From Thermaerobacter marianensis (GTDB taxonomy: Bacteria > Bacillota > Sulfobacillia > DVGY01): a DNA stretch of 32,376 nucleotides. The stretch covers positions 153,501 through 185,876 of the forward strand of contig DYGY01000001.1 in NCBI GenBank assembly GCA_020724425.1. The letters run 5' to 3'. This document shows, one piece after another, positions 15,474-24,174 of this stretch. The notes under the pieces were generated by a model, which worked only from the letters and a program-made list of their open reading frames with translations, had not been told where the DNA came from and searched no databases. How positions within the stretch are numbered: the stretch's first letter is position 1; each line of letters begins with the position of its first letter. The translations under genes were made by a program, and so were the position numbers.

Positions 15474-16487
15474 ATGGCACGTTCTCAGCAATTAACAAAC
15501 CGACAAAAGGCCGCCATATTCCTTATCTCTCTTGGCCCTGACTTATCGGCCGAGATATTTAAGCATCTAGAGCAGGATGAGATTGAACAACTGACTCTTG
15601 AGATTGCTAATGTGCAGAAGGTTGAAAGGGATTCAAAGGAGCTTGTTCTTGATGAGTTCAATAGTCTGTGGGAAGCCAAGGAGTATGTTTCTCAGGGGGG
15701 TATTGAATATGCCAGAAATGTTTTGGAAAAGGCTTTAGGTCCTCAGCAGGCGGCTTCCTTGTTAGAAAGATTGACGGCATCTTTAAGGGTCAGGCCCTTT
15801 GAGATTGTTCGTAGAACTGATCCCGGACAGCTTTTAAGCCTTATTCAAGGGGAACATCCTCAAACCATTGCGTTGATTCTTGCATATTTGCATGCAGATC
15901 AGGCTGCTACAATTATGGCTTCACTTGATCCAGATCTTCAGGCTGATGTTGCTAGACGTTTAGCAATCATGGATAGAACCTCTCCTGAGCTTCTAAAAGA
16001 GGTAGAGAGGCTACTAGAGAACAAGCTTGCTAATATGGCCACTCAAGAGTTTGCTCAGGCAGGTGGTATTGAGAGTTTGGTTCAGGTATTAAACAAGGTT
16101 GATAGAGCAACTGAACGCACAATCCTTGAGAGTCTTGAGATACAGGATCCAGATCTTGCTGAAGAAATCAAAAAGAGAATGTTTGTCTTTGAAGATATTG
16201 TTCTTCTTGATGACCGTTCTGTACAGAGGGTATTGCGTGAGGTTGACATGAATGAAGACCTACCGATGGCTCTTAAGATTGTGAGTGATGACGTTAAAGA
16301 GAAAATCTTTAAGAATATTTCTAAACGTGCAGCTGAAAACCTTACAGAAAGCATTGAGTATTTAGGCCCTGTACGCCTTAAGGATATTGAAGAAGCGCAA
16401 CAGAAGATTGTCAATGTTATCAGACGTCTTGAAGAAGAAGGCGAGATTTTGATAGCACGGGGTGGAGGCGATGAGATTGTCGTCTAG
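15474..16487 (+). CDS. fliG: Flagellar motor switch protein FliG
   Basis: The 337-residue C-ring protein transmits stator force and sets rotation direction. It has the N-terminal FliF-binding domain (QLTNRQKAAIFLISLGPDLSAEIFKHL), the middle-domain EHPQT motif followed by IALILAYL, and the MFVFEDI segment. The C-terminal torque helix region reads LPMALKIVSDDVKEKIFKNISKRAAENLTESIEYLGPVRLKDIEEAQQKIV, carrying the charged residues that face MotA. ATG 15474 follows GGGGGG. It ends inside the start region of fliH. Length and all domains are typical. Confidence 0.96.
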   Translation: MARSQQLTNRQKAAIFLISLGPDLSAEIFKHLEQDEIEQLTLEIANVQKVERDSKELVLDEFNSLWEAKEYVSQGGIEYARNVLEKALGPQQAASLLERLTASLRVRPFEIVRRTDPGQLLSLIQGEHPQTIALILAYLHADQAATIMASLDPDLQADVARRLAIMDRTSPELLKEVERLLENKLANMATQEFAQAGGIESLVQVLNKVDRATERTILESLEIQDPDLAEEIKKRMFVFEDIVLLDDRSVQRVLREVDMNEDLPMALKIVSDDVKEKIFKNISKRAAENLTESIEYLGPVRLKDIEEAQQKIVNVIRRLEEEGEILIARGGGDEIVV

Positions 16488-17112
16488 AGTGTTTAAACAA
16501 TATCAGACAGAGAATATACCTTTGCAGATTCAAACTTTTAAGCTCAATGGTAAGGCTAATGGAACTATAAAGCCTGCTGAATTAGAAGAAGCATATCATG
16601 CTGGTCTGCAAAAGGGTTACCAGGATGGCTACCAACAGGGGTTAGAACAGGCATATCAAGAGGTGCAGGCAAAGACTGAAAAGACTCTAAGAGAGGCTGA
16701 GAAAAGAGCAGTCGCCATTATTGAAGGTGCTGAAAAGGAACGGATATCAATACTTAAAAGCACTGAGCCCCAGATTGCCGAACTGGCAATTATGGTTGCT
16801 AGGAGAATCTTAGGAGATGCCTTTAATTTTGACCAGCAACTTATCAATACGGTTGTTTCTGAAGCTGTTAGCAAGGTGAGTGTTAGTATTTGTGAGATAA
16901 AGATTCTTGTAAGTGTAGAGGACTATCCCTGGGTGAATGAGGCTCTACCAGAGTTGAGACGAGACTTTCCCCATCTTAAGAAGATAGATCTTGAAGTCCG
17001 TAATGATTTGACTGCTGGTGACTGTGTTATAGACTCCAAATCAGGTGTGGTTGATGCTAGGATAGATACCCAGCTCTTGCGTTTAAGACAGGCACTTTTG
17101 GCATTAGATTAG
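16477..17112 (+). CDS. fliH: Flagellar export ATPase regulator FliH
   Basis: The 211-residue protein is the peripheral-stalk homologue that anchors FliI. After a short head (SSRVFKQ) comes a coiled coil with the small-residue repeats characteristic of FliH: GLQKGYQDGYQQGLEQAYQEVQ, near residues 45-70, spaced as GxxxG-like turns. The C-terminal globular domain resembles the delta/b subunits of F-type ATPases (LAIMVARRILGDAF). The start is uncertain. GGAGG (16464-16468) best fits TTG 16477 at eight bases; ATG 16471 and GTG 16462 are too close to it or on it. It overlaps the fliG stop, so translation is likely coupled. Confidence 0.88.
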   Translation: MSSRVFKQYQTENIPLQIQTFKLNGKANGTIKPAELEEAYHAGLQKGYQDGYQQGLEQAYQEVQAKTEKTLREAEKRAVAIIEGAEKERISILKSTEPQIAELAIMVARRILGDAFNFDQQLINTVVSEAVSKVSVSICEIKILVSVEDYPWVNEALPELRRDFPHLKKIDLEVRNDLTAGDCVIDSKSGVVDARIDTQLLRLRQALLALD

Positions 17113-17123
17113 GGGATGATTCA

Positions 17124-18422
17124 ATGGATTCTCTGCTTAAACGTTATGAAGAGACTTTGCGTAATACTCAACCTGTAAGTGTTAAGGGAGTAGTTACTAA
17201 AGTGATTGGCTTGACCATTGAATCTAATGGCCCACAAGCCTCTATTGGTGAGCTTTGTCATCTAGTTGCACCTAATGGGCAGAGAACCCTAGCCGAGGTA
17301 GTTGGTTTTAGAGATGAACGTATCTTGCTTATGCCTTATGATGAGGTGACTGGTTTAACTCCAGGTACCCAGGTTGAAGCCTTAGGTGAGTCATTGAAAG
17401 TTTCTGTGGGGGAAGAACTATTAGGTCATATATTAGATGGTCTTGGTAGGCCAATAGATAGCAAATATGGTGATTTAAAGGTTAAGTATCCTGCTTTGAG
17501 GAAGGCTCCTTCTGCTTTAGAAAGGCAGAGAATAGATCAGCACTTAATGGTTGGTGTAAGAGCTATTGATTCAATGTTAACTATGGGTAGAGGGCAAAGA
17601 ATGGGGATTTTTGCTGGGAGTGGTGTTGGGAAGAGTTCCCTTTTAGGGATGATAGCTCAGAATACAGAAGCAGATGTTAATGTCATTGCTCTCATTGGTG
17701 AAAGAGGTCGTGAGGTAAAGGATTTCATTGAAAATAACCTTGGAGCTGAGGGTCTAGCAAGATCTGTTGTTGTTGTGGTTACCTCTGATGAACCTGCTCT
17801 TTTAAGAATTAAGGCTGCTTATGTGGCTACAGCTATTGCTGAATACTTTAGAGATACTGGTAAGAAGGTTCTTTTGATGATGGATTCGCTTACACGTTTT
17901 GCCATGGCTTGGAGAGAGGTTGGTCTAGCTATTGGTGAACCACCAACGGCTAGAGGGTATACCCCCAAGGTGTTTGCAGAACTACCTCGTCTTTTGGAGA
18001 GGGCTGGTACTAACTCACAGGGGAGCATTACAGGTTTCTATACTGTCCTAGTTGATGGTGATGATTTCTCTGAACCCATAACTGATGCTGTCAGAGGTAT
18101 TCTTGATGGACACATTCTTCTTTCACGGAGTCTGGCCGAGAAGGGTCACTATCCCGCTATTGATGTCTTAGGAAGTGTAAGTAGGTTGATGCCTGATTTA
18201 GTAGATAAAGAGCATCTGCAAGCCGCTCAGAAACTAAGGAATCTGCTAGCCGTATATAGGGATGCTGAAGATCTCATAAATATTGGTGCCTATAAACAGG
18301 GAACAAATCTAGAGATCGATGAAGCTATTAAAAAATGGCCCGATATACAAAGCTTTTTGAGACAGGAGATGTATGATACCAGTTCTTTCTTAGAGAGCAA
18401 AGAAAGACTCATCGGTATCTAA
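17124..18422 (+). CDS. fliI: Flagellum-specific ATPase FliI
   Basis: The 432-residue cytoplasmic ATPase energises type III export of rod, hook and filament subunits. Walker A is GSGVGKSS near residue 166. It is followed by ALIGERGREVKDFIE and by the Walker B/arginine region LLMMDSLTRFAMAWREVGLAIGEPPTARGY, the block that separates FliI/YscN from F1 beta subunits. The C-terminus (QGTNLEIDEAIKKWPDIQSFLRQ) is also typical. ATG 17124 follows AGGGGATG. It lies between fliH and fliJ, its direct partners. Confidence 0.96.
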   Translation: MDSLLKRYEETLRNTQPVSVKGVVTKVIGLTIESNGPQASIGELCHLVAPNGQRTLAEVVGFRDERILLMPYDEVTGLTPGTQVEALGESLKVSVGEELLGHILDGLGRPIDSKYGDLKVKYPALRKAPSALERQRIDQHLMVGVRAIDSMLTMGRGQRMGIFAGSGVGKSSLLGMIAQNTEADVNVIALIGERGREVKDFIENNLGAEGLARSVVVVVTSDEPALLRIKAAYVATAIAEYFRDTGKKVLLMMDSLTRFAMAWREVGLAIGEPPTARGYTPKVFAELPRLLERAGTNSQGSITGFYTVLVDGDDFSEPITDAVRGILDGHILLSRSLAEKGHYPAIDVLGSVSRLMPDLVDKEHLQAAQKLRNLLAVYRDAEDLINIGAYKQGTNLEIDEAIKKWPDIQSFLRQEMYDTSSFLESKERLIGI

Positions 18423-18437
18423 TGGGGGAGAAGAGGA

Positions 18438-18887
18438 ATGAAGAGATTTAACTTTCGCTTAGACAAGGTTCATAATGTTGCTCATTCCAAGGCTGAACAG
18501 GCTTCTCTAGAGTATGCTCTGGCTCAAGCTGAAGTCTCTCGCACTAAAGCTGAGTTAGAAGAGCTTGATTTTCATAAGAGTCTTGCCCAAGAAGAATATC
18601 TGGTTAATTTGCATAGGAGAATCCGAGTCAGTGAAGCACTGCAAAATGGTCAGTATCTTAAGCAACTTGAGTTAACTAAAATTGAGAAGAACAATGAGTA
18701 TGAAAAGAAGCAGCTTGCTGCTGAAGATAAATTGCTAGAGTTTTTAGATTTGCGAAAAGAGGCTAAAGCTTGGTCATCTCTTCGCAATAAGGCTAGGGAA
18801 CGTCATTATAAGGCAGAGGGTCGTAAAGAACAGACCATGCTAGATGACCTAGTTATTACAAAGGAGTCATGGAAGGAGGTGAGATAA
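18438..18887 (+). CDS. fliJ: Flagellar export chaperone/stalk protein FliJ
   Basis: The 149-residue protein is almost entirely charged, heptad-patterned helix, predicted to form a two-stranded antiparallel coiled coil. It starts KRFNFRLDKVHNVAHSKAEQA, close to the FliJ consensus F.FRLQ.VL..R...E. FliJ sits in the centre of the FliI hexamer, like the gamma subunit of F1, and helps couple the ATPase to the FlhA gate. Sequence conservation in FliJ is low, so the call combines the coiled coil, length and position between fliI and fliK. Its stop shares one base with the fliK start (TAATG). Confidence 0.88.
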   Translation: MKRFNFRLDKVHNVAHSKAEQASLEYALAQAEVSRTKAELEELDFHKSLAQEEYLVNLHRRIRVSEALQNGQYLKQLELTKIEKNNEYEKKQLAAEDKLLEFLDLRKEAKAWSSLRNKARERHYKAEGRKEQTMLDDLVITKESWKEVR

Positions 18888-20158
18888 TGATTGAGATGCT
18901 CTTAGCTAGCGAGATAAAGCTAGAAGGGCAGACAGAGACAAGAACCAAGACCAAGAAAAACGAAGAAGAACTGTTTTCAAACCTCATTATTCAGGAATTA
19001 GAGGAGCTGTCTAGTAAGACACAGGATCCACTAGCTTTCTTGAGTATGATGGTTAACCAGTTGGAGGATAACACCAAAGACTTTGTTAGCGAGGATACAT
19101 CTCAGATGGAATCGGAGCTTTTGGAGAACACTCCCAAACCTCAAGGAACTTTGGTGAAACCTCAGGATCAAGAACAAGATGTTCTAAGAACAGAACCTAC
19201 TCGATTTAATCCAAAGGAGATCTCATTGCTTGAGAAAATTGCTGAGGAAGTCGACTCTAAAGTACTATCAGCTGTTAAGGAACCTGAACGCCTAGATAAT
19301 CCTATTATTAAGGAACGTTTGGATACTGCTGTAGATAAGGTACCTAAGCGACCAGATAACCCTGTAGATGTGGAGATAAGAGAAGAGTTCTTGAATCTCA
19401 AAAGAAAGATAAGTCCTGAGCTTAAGCAAACAACCATTGAGGAAAGAGTTATTCCACAGGATGCTAGACTTAAGCAAGTTAGAGAACCAGAAGTCTACTT
19501 AAGGGATATGGAATCAAGAAAACCTCAGAGTGAAGTGAGGAAGATCTCGGTAGATGAGATCGGAGAAGAAGAGCTTAAGCTGGCTAGTAAGTCAGAAAAA
19601 GCTGAATTCCCCAAGGAAATGGCGAAAAATGACTCTAAGGTAGGGGATGTTCCTCTTCTGAGAGATGATTACTCTTCTAAAGCAGTGAGTGTTGAGAGAT
19701 CTACTACCTCAGTGAAGGAACCATTAGCAGAACTGCACTTTGATAAGCAAACATGGGTAGAAGATCTTAAGCAGACCTATACCGAGATGATTAAGAAGGC
19801 AGAGCTTAAGAACACTGATGGTCAGTATCAGATGAAACTGCAGCTAAAGCCTGAATATCTAGGCAAGATGGATGTAATTGTGGAGCTCAAAAATGGGGTT
19901 GTTGAAACTAAGTTCATTGTGGAGAGTGAACAGGTTAAGCAATTGCTGACAGGCCAGCTTCAGGAGATAAGGGTAGATAACCCGATGCAGATGCAGATTC
20001 AGGTGCGAGAACCTATCTCGTTTAATAACTTTGGAGAACTTTTTGAAAGAAGAGATAGGGATGGTTATCAAAGACAAAGGGGAGAAAGAAAGACACCAAC
20101 TAAAACAGAGATTAAGCAGGAGGAGGTAATTGTCTCTGGTTTAGACATTTTCGCATAG
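18887..20158 (+). CDS. fliK: Flagellar hook-length control protein FliK
   Basis: The 423-residue protein has a long, hydrophilic, low-complexity N-terminal region (about 1-285), rich in Lys, Glu and Pro and typical of the molecular ruler. A compact C-terminal hook domain contains MKLQLKPEYLGKMDVIVELKNGVVETKFIVESEQVKQLL. That domain docks on FlhB to switch export from hook to filament subunits. The start is ATG 18887, seven bases after GGAGG; the ATG at 18869 lies before the ribosome binding site. Gene order fliJ-fliK-flgD supports the call. A proline-centred pair of similar segments (RLDNPI, RPDNPV) occurs near residue 130-155. Confidence 0.88.
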   Translation: MIEMLLASEIKLEGQTETRTKTKKNEEELFSNLIIQELEELSSKTQDPLAFLSMMVNQLEDNTKDFVSEDTSQMESELLENTPKPQGTLVKPQDQEQDVLRTEPTRFNPKEISLLEKIAEEVDSKVLSAVKEPERLDNPIIKERLDTAVDKVPKRPDNPVDVEIREEFLNLKRKISPELKQTTIEERVIPQDARLKQVREPEVYLRDMESRKPQSEVRKISVDEIGEEELKLASKSEKAEFPKEMAKNDSKVGDVPLLRDDYSSKAVSVERSTTSVKEPLAELHFDKQTWVEDLKQTYTEMIKKAELKNTDGQYQMKLQLKPEYLGKMDVIVELKNGVVETKFIVESEQVKQLLTGQLQEIRVDNPMQMQIQVREPISFNNFGELFERRDRDGYQRQRGERKTPTKTEIKQEEVIVSGLDIFA

Positions 20159-20171
20159 GGAGGTGAAGTTA

Positions 20172-20678
20172 ATGGATGTTAGTGCTGTAAATAATACTGC
20201 AGATTATTCCTATAAGAGAACTGATTCAAAGGGAGAACTAACCCAGCAGGATTTTCTTAATCTGATGATTACTCAGCTTAAGTATCAGGATCCTTTAGAG
20301 CCAATGGATACGGCAACCATGTCTGAACAATTGGTTCAATACAGTACTCTCTCTGAAGCGCAAAAGACCAATGAAAAGTTAGACATGTTATTAGATGCAG
20401 GTTATGGTCTTCAGGATTCTCTGTTTTATGGCTTTCAGTTGCTAGTAGAGTCTTTACATGCTTCTCAATGGCAAAATGATAGGCAGACAGCTGTCAGTTT
20501 GATGGGTAAAGAGATTAGTTATGAAACTAATGGGATAACTAGAGTCAATGTTGTTGAGAGTGTTCTCTTTGGTGAAGAGACTAGATTGCGTTTGGAAAAT
20601 GGTGAAATTATTTATCCTGAGCAGGTAATTGAAGTAAGGGAGCCTGTGCTAGAGGGGGGAGAAGAAGATGGCAATTGA
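20172..20678 (+). CDS. flgD: Flagellar hook capping protein FlgD
   Basis: The 168-residue protein has the FlgD N-terminal signature GELTQQDFLNLMITQLKYQDPLEPMDTATMSEQLVQYSTLSEAQKTN. This is the region needed for export and for capping the growing hook. It is shorter than enterobacterial FlgD (about 230 residues). The C-terminal part is one small beta-rich segment (GKEISYETNGITRVNVV...) rather than the full Ig/tudor pair, as in other Firmicutes (YlxG type). AGGGAGG at 20156-20162 fits ATG 20172; GTG 20163 overlaps the ribosome binding site. It overlaps the next gene by 11 bases. Confidence 0.92.
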   Translation: MDVSAVNNTADYSYKRTDSKGELTQQDFLNLMITQLKYQDPLEPMDTATMSEQLVQYSTLSEAQKTNEKLDMLLDAGYGLQDSLFYGFQLLVESLHASQWQNDRQTAVSLMGKEISYETNGITRVNVVESVLFGEETRLRLENGEIIYPEQVIEVREPVLEGGEEDGN

Positions 20679-21090
20679 GAGACTCCCTAGAAGTATTCAG
20701 CCAGCAGGTATTGGTAATGAACAGATAAAACAGCCACAAAAGAAGGCAGATGCTGACTTTAAGGGTGTTCTGACTCAAGAAATCAAGGAACTTCAGTTCT
20801 CTAAACATGCTGTGGAGAGAATTGGTGGTAAGCCAGATGAGGTATTGGGAAAGAGATTAGGTGATCTTGAGCAGGCAATAGCTCAGGCAAGGAACAAGGG
20901 TGGTAAAGAGACTCTTGTACTGATGGATAATATGGCTTTTGTGGTTAGTGTTACAAACAACACCGTAATTACTGCAGTTGATGGTGAAAGGATGCAGGAT
21001 AATGTTTTTACCAATATCGATAGTGCTGTAGTAGTTAAAGAAGAAAAAGGGCCGGACCTCTGGATGAGGAAGCCCAGAATCGTGGACTGA
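20668..21090 (+). CDS. Flagellar operon protein of unknown function (TIGR02530 family)
   Basis: The 140-residue protein matches the conserved Firmicutes flagellar operon family found between flgD and flgE. After a variable, disordered head come FSKHAVERIGG, a helix with LGDLEQAIAQARNKGGKETLVLMD, then the beta segment NNTVITAVDGERMQDNVFTNIDSAVVV. No biochemical role is established. The placement between the hook cap and hook genes suggests a hook-assembly or substrate-handling accessory, which is inference. ATG 20668 lies inside flgD and is preceded by a G-rich ribosome binding site (AGGGGGGAGAAG). Confidence 0.9.
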   Translation: MAIERLPRSIQPAGIGNEQIKQPQKKADADFKGVLTQEIKELQFSKHAVERIGGKPDEVLGKRLGDLEQAIAQARNKGGKETLVLMDNMAFVVSVTNNTVITAVDGERMQDNVFTNIDSAVVVKEEKGPDLWMRKPRIVD

Positions 21091-21131
21091 TAGAAGCGAT
21101 TCACTAAATACCATTAGGAGGTCGAACGACT

Positions 21132-22346
21132 ATGATGCGTTCTATGTTTGCTGGAGTATCTGGTTTACGTAACCATCAGCTAAGAATGGATTCTATCGGT
21201 AACAACATTGCTAATGTAAATACTGTTGGTTATAAGAGTGGTCGAGTTACCTTTCAAGAGTCTTTTGCTCAGACTTTAAGAGGTGCTTCTGCTCCTACAG
21301 GTACAACTGGTGGTACTAACCCTCAACAGATAGGTCTTGGTATGACAGTGGGGAGTATAGATAATCTTCACACTCAGGGTAGTCTTCAGCCTACAGGAAA
21401 AGACACAGATATGGCTATTCAAGGTAGTGGGTTCTTTCTTGTAAAGGAAGGCAATCAGACTTATCTAACTAGAGCAGGTATTTTTGATTTGGATTCTAAT
21501 GGCTATCTTGTTGATCCTAGTGGTCTAAGAGTCCAGGGTTGGCGAGCCACTAATGGAGCTTTTCCAGCTAAGGACCAGAACAATACTGGGGATATTCGTA
21601 TTCCTTTAGGAGAGAACATTCCTGCTAGAGCTACTGGATATATCGGGTATGCCTATAACCTTGATAGTGAAACACCTGTTGGTACTACAATTACCAAGTC
21701 AGTGGATGTCTTTGATAGTTTGGGGAACTTGCATAATGTGAAGGTTGATTTTACAAAGACAGATGCTAATGAGTGGAGCTGGGAGGCCTTTGATCCCACA
21801 GGAGTTAGCGTTGGTGATGGCGATATAACCTTTACAAACACCGGTATGGTAGAGTCAGGGGGAACAGGTAATGTCAGTTTTGCTGTTGCCGGTGCTAATA
21901 ATCTTGATATAACTCTGGATTTTAGCAATTTGACTCAAGCAGCAGCTGAGACAACCATTTCTCCCATTGAAAGGGATGGCTATCCCATGGGTGCTCTAGA
22001 GAGTTATACCATTGACTCATCAGGTATCATTACCGGTATCTACTCAAATGGTCTTAGTCAGGACTTAGCTCAAGTGGCTTTAGCTTCTTTTGCTAACCCT
22101 GCCGGTTTGATAAAGAGTGGCAACAACCTTTATCAGGCATCTAATAACTCAGGGCTAATGCAGGTTGGTCCTGCTGGAACCGGTGGTCGGGGTAGTATAG
22201 CTCCAAGTTCTCTAGAGATGTCTAATGTGGATTTATCTCAAGAATTTACTGATATGATCACTACTCAAAGGGGTTTTCAGGCAAATTCTAGGATAATAAC
22301 TACTTCTGATGAGATGTTGCAGGAGCTTGTAAATCTGAAACGTTAG
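21132..22346 (+). CDS. flgE: Flagellar hook protein FlgE
   Basis: The 404-residue secreted protein forms the hook. The N-terminal family motif is MFAGVSGLRNHQLRMDSIGNNIANVNTVGYKSGRVTFQES. Internal hook domain features include DTDMAIQGSGFFLV and VDVFDSLGNLHNVKVDFTK. The C-terminus NVDLSQEFTDMITTQRGFQANSRIITTSDEMLQELVNLKR is the classic rod/hook helix. At 404 residues it is longer than the distal rod FlgG (about 260). GGAGG (21117-21121) is ten bases before ATG 21132. A strong hairpin follows the stop before swrD. Confidence 0.94.
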   Translation: MMRSMFAGVSGLRNHQLRMDSIGNNIANVNTVGYKSGRVTFQESFAQTLRGASAPTGTTGGTNPQQIGLGMTVGSIDNLHTQGSLQPTGKDTDMAIQGSGFFLVKEGNQTYLTRAGIFDLDSNGYLVDPSGLRVQGWRATNGAFPAKDQNNTGDIRIPLGENIPARATGYIGYAYNLDSETPVGTTITKSVDVFDSLGNLHNVKVDFTKTDANEWSWEAFDPTGVSVGDGDITFTNTGMVESGGTGNVSFAVAGANNLDITLDFSNLTQAAAETTISPIERDGYPMGALESYTIDSSGIITGIYSNGLSQDLAQVALASFANPAGLIKSGNNLYQASNNSGLMQVGPAGTGGRGSIAPSSLEMSNVDLSQEFTDMITTQRGFQANSRIITTSDEMLQELVNLKR

Positions 22347-22351
22347 AGGCT

Positions 22352-22376
22352 AAGGGGGAGTATTCCTCCCCCTTTT
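22352..22376 (+). terminator. Internal hairpin/terminator between flgE and swrD
   Basis: AAGGGGGAG (22352-22360) pairs perfectly with CTCCCCCTT (22366-22374) around a TATTC loop, followed by TTG. The stem is very GC-rich and the T tract short (TTTT including the stem end). It probably terminates part of the transcripts or protects the 3' end of flgE mRNA, raising hook protein relative to the motor genes downstream. Confidence 0.68.
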
Positions 22377-22402
22377 GATTATACCTGCCGGAGGTGAGTT
22401 TC

Positions 22403-22606
22403 ATGATTACTGTGACAAAGATTGATGGCACAAAAACAATGGTCAATGCTGATTTGATTGAGATGGTTGACAGTATACCTGAGACCATGCTTACCTTAAC
22501 TACGGGCAGGAAGATTTATGTAAAAGAGACTCCGGAGCAAATAGTCTTGTTAGTTGTAGATTTTCGACGCAGATTGCTTTCTTTTGAGGAAAAGGGTGAC
22601 AGCTAG
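22403..22606 (+). CDS. swrD: SwrD/FlbD family flagellar motor-power protein
   Basis: The 67-residue protein matches the FlbD family, named SwrD (YlzI) in B. subtilis. It opens MITVTKIDGTKTMVNADLIEMVD and continues with PETMLTLTTGRKIYVKETPEQIV, then a basic helix (VVDFRRRLL). B. subtilis SwrD increases flagellar motor power and is needed for swarming. Here it lies directly upstream of the stator genes, with its stop adjacent to the motA ATG, which fits that role. The start is ATG 22403, eight bases after GGAGG (22390-22394); the in-frame GTG at 22394 overlaps the ribosome binding site. Confidence 0.9.
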   Translation: MITVTKIDGTKTMVNADLIEMVDSIPETMLTLTTGRKIYVKETPEQIVLLVVDFRRRLLSFEEKGDS

Positions 22607-23410
22607 ATGGATAAAGCAACGATTTTAGGGATAATTACCGGTGTCTTTCTTTTAGGCTGGGCTATGGCTGAGGGTGGCGATTGGCAGATTTTCTGGAATC
22701 CTGCTTCACTGGCTATTACCCTAGGTGGTACTTTTGCTGCTATTTTAATTAGCTATCCCATGCATCGTCTTCTAAGTATGATGAAGGTTCTTAAAAATGC
22801 TTTCTTCAAGAGAAAGAAAGATCCAGCAGAGGTTATTAATATGATGGTTGGGTTTGCTGAAAAGGCTCGTAAAGAGGGTCTTTTGGCTCTTGAAGAAGAG
22901 GCTAATGAGGTTGATGATGACTTTACCAAACAGGGTATACAACTAGTTGTGGATGGAACAGATCCAGAACTAGTTAAGGGTATTCTTGATACAGAGCTTA
23001 CATATTTAGAAGAACGACATAGAGCCGGTGCTGGCATTTTTCAAACTATGGGTAATTTGGCACCTTCGTTTGGTATGATTGGTACTTTGATTGGGTTAAT
23101 CAAGATGTTGCAGCATCTAGATGATCCTGATGCCATTGGTCCTGGACTTGCCGTTGCTTTGTTAACTACGTTTTATGGGGCTTTAATTGCTAATTTGATT
23201 TTCCTGCCGATTGCGGGAAAACTGCGATATTACAGTTCTGAAGAGATTTTAGAGAAAGAGATTATCATGGAAGGTGTTCTTTCTATCCAAGCTGGGGATA
23301 ACCCACGAGTTGTACAAGAGAAGTTGAAGGCCTTCCTTCCACCTACCGAGCGCCATAATGTGGGAAAAAAGAAAGAGACTGATATGTTTGATGAGGGTGT
23401 GGCTGGCTGA
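22607..23410 (+). CDS. motA: Flagellar stator protein MotA
   Basis: The 267-residue inner-membrane protein forms the ion-driven stator with MotB. Four membrane helices are visible: two near the N-terminus (ILGIITGVFLLGWAMA and ASLAITLGGTFAAILI), then a charged cytoplasmic loop of about 100 residues that contacts FliG. The last two helices carry the conserved prolines in NLAPSFGMIGTLIGLIKML and GALIANLIFLPIAGKL. The ATG directly abuts the swrD stop. Its own stop overlaps the motB start in TGATG, implying coupled translation. The coupling ion cannot be told from MotA alone. Confidence 0.95.
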   Translation: MDKATILGIITGVFLLGWAMAEGGDWQIFWNPASLAITLGGTFAAILISYPMHRLLSMMKVLKNAFFKRKKDPAEVINMMVGFAEKARKEGLLALEEEANEVDDDFTKQGIQLVVDGTDPELVKGILDTELTYLEERHRAGAGIFQTMGNLAPSFGMIGTLIGLIKMLQHLDDPDAIGPGLAVALLTTFYGALIANLIFLPIAGKLRYYSSEEILEKEIIMEGVLSIQAGDNPRVVQEKLKAFLPPTERHNVGKKKETDMFDEGVAG

Positions 23411-24174
23411 TGGCAAGAAAAAGAAGAAAAGAAGATGAATCCTTAGATAAGGGTTCTCCAGCATGGATGACAACCTATTCAGATATGGTAACTCTTCTTT
23501 TAGCTTTCTTTATTATCCTGTTCTCCTTCTCAACTATTGATGAGTTTAAGTTTGAGCAGGCGATGGCTTCTCTGCAGAAAGCCTTGGGTATCTTAGATGG
23601 TGGTAAGACCATCGTTACCAAGGAACCTTTAGTAGACTTTACAGACTTGACCCTTGAAGAAAGGATGGAATTAAGAGACATCCAGCAGATGGAAGAGGTT
23701 ATTAGACTTCTAGAGGATCATCTCCGTGATGCCGGAGTGTATGAACATGTGACTATTACGATTGAGGAACGTGGGGCTATAGTAAAGTTTGCAGATCAGG
23801 TTCTTTTTGATTCAGGTAGGGCTGTACTAAGATTAGAAGCGCTGGATATTCTCCATGAAGTGGCGGTAGTCTTAAATGATATTCCCAATCACATTCGCAT
23901 TGAGGGTCATACTGACAATAGACCAATTAATACGGTACAGTTTCCCTCCAACTGGGAACTATCAACCACAAGAGCTACTAATGTTCTAAGATATCTGGTT
24001 GAAGAGGAAGGGATATCGCCAACACGAATTTCAGCTGCAGGATATGGTGAATATCGACCGATTGAAACTAACAGTACCCCTGAAGGGAGACAGGCTAACA
24101 GGAGAGTCGATATAGTTATTCTTTATATGTCAGCAATAATGGATGAGCCTCGAGGGGAGGACAGCAATGAATAA
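23410..24174 (+). CDS. motB: Flagellar stator protein MotB
   Basis: The 254-residue protein has a short basic cytoplasmic head and one membrane helix with the essential ion-binding aspartate, Asp 25, in TYSDMVTLLLAFFIILFSFS. A plug/linker follows, then a C-terminal OmpA-type peptidoglycan-binding domain (IRIEGHTDNRPINT... NWELSTTRATNVLRYLV... ISAAGYGEYRPI... RRVDIVI). It anchors the stator to the wall. It overlaps motA by one base and fliL by eight. I could not decide between H+ and Na+ use from the helix sequence. Confidence 0.95.
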   Translation: MARKRRKEDESLDKGSPAWMTTYSDMVTLLLAFFIILFSFSTIDEFKFEQAMASLQKALGILDGGKTIVTKEPLVDFTDLTLEERMELRDIQQMEEVIRLLEDHLRDAGVYEHVTITIEERGAIVKFADQVLFDSGRAVLRLEALDILHEVAVVLNDIPNHIRIEGHTDNRPINTVQFPSNWELSTTRATNVLRYLVEEEGISPTRISAAGYGEYRPIETNSTPEGRQANRRVDIVILYMSAIMDEPRGEDSNE

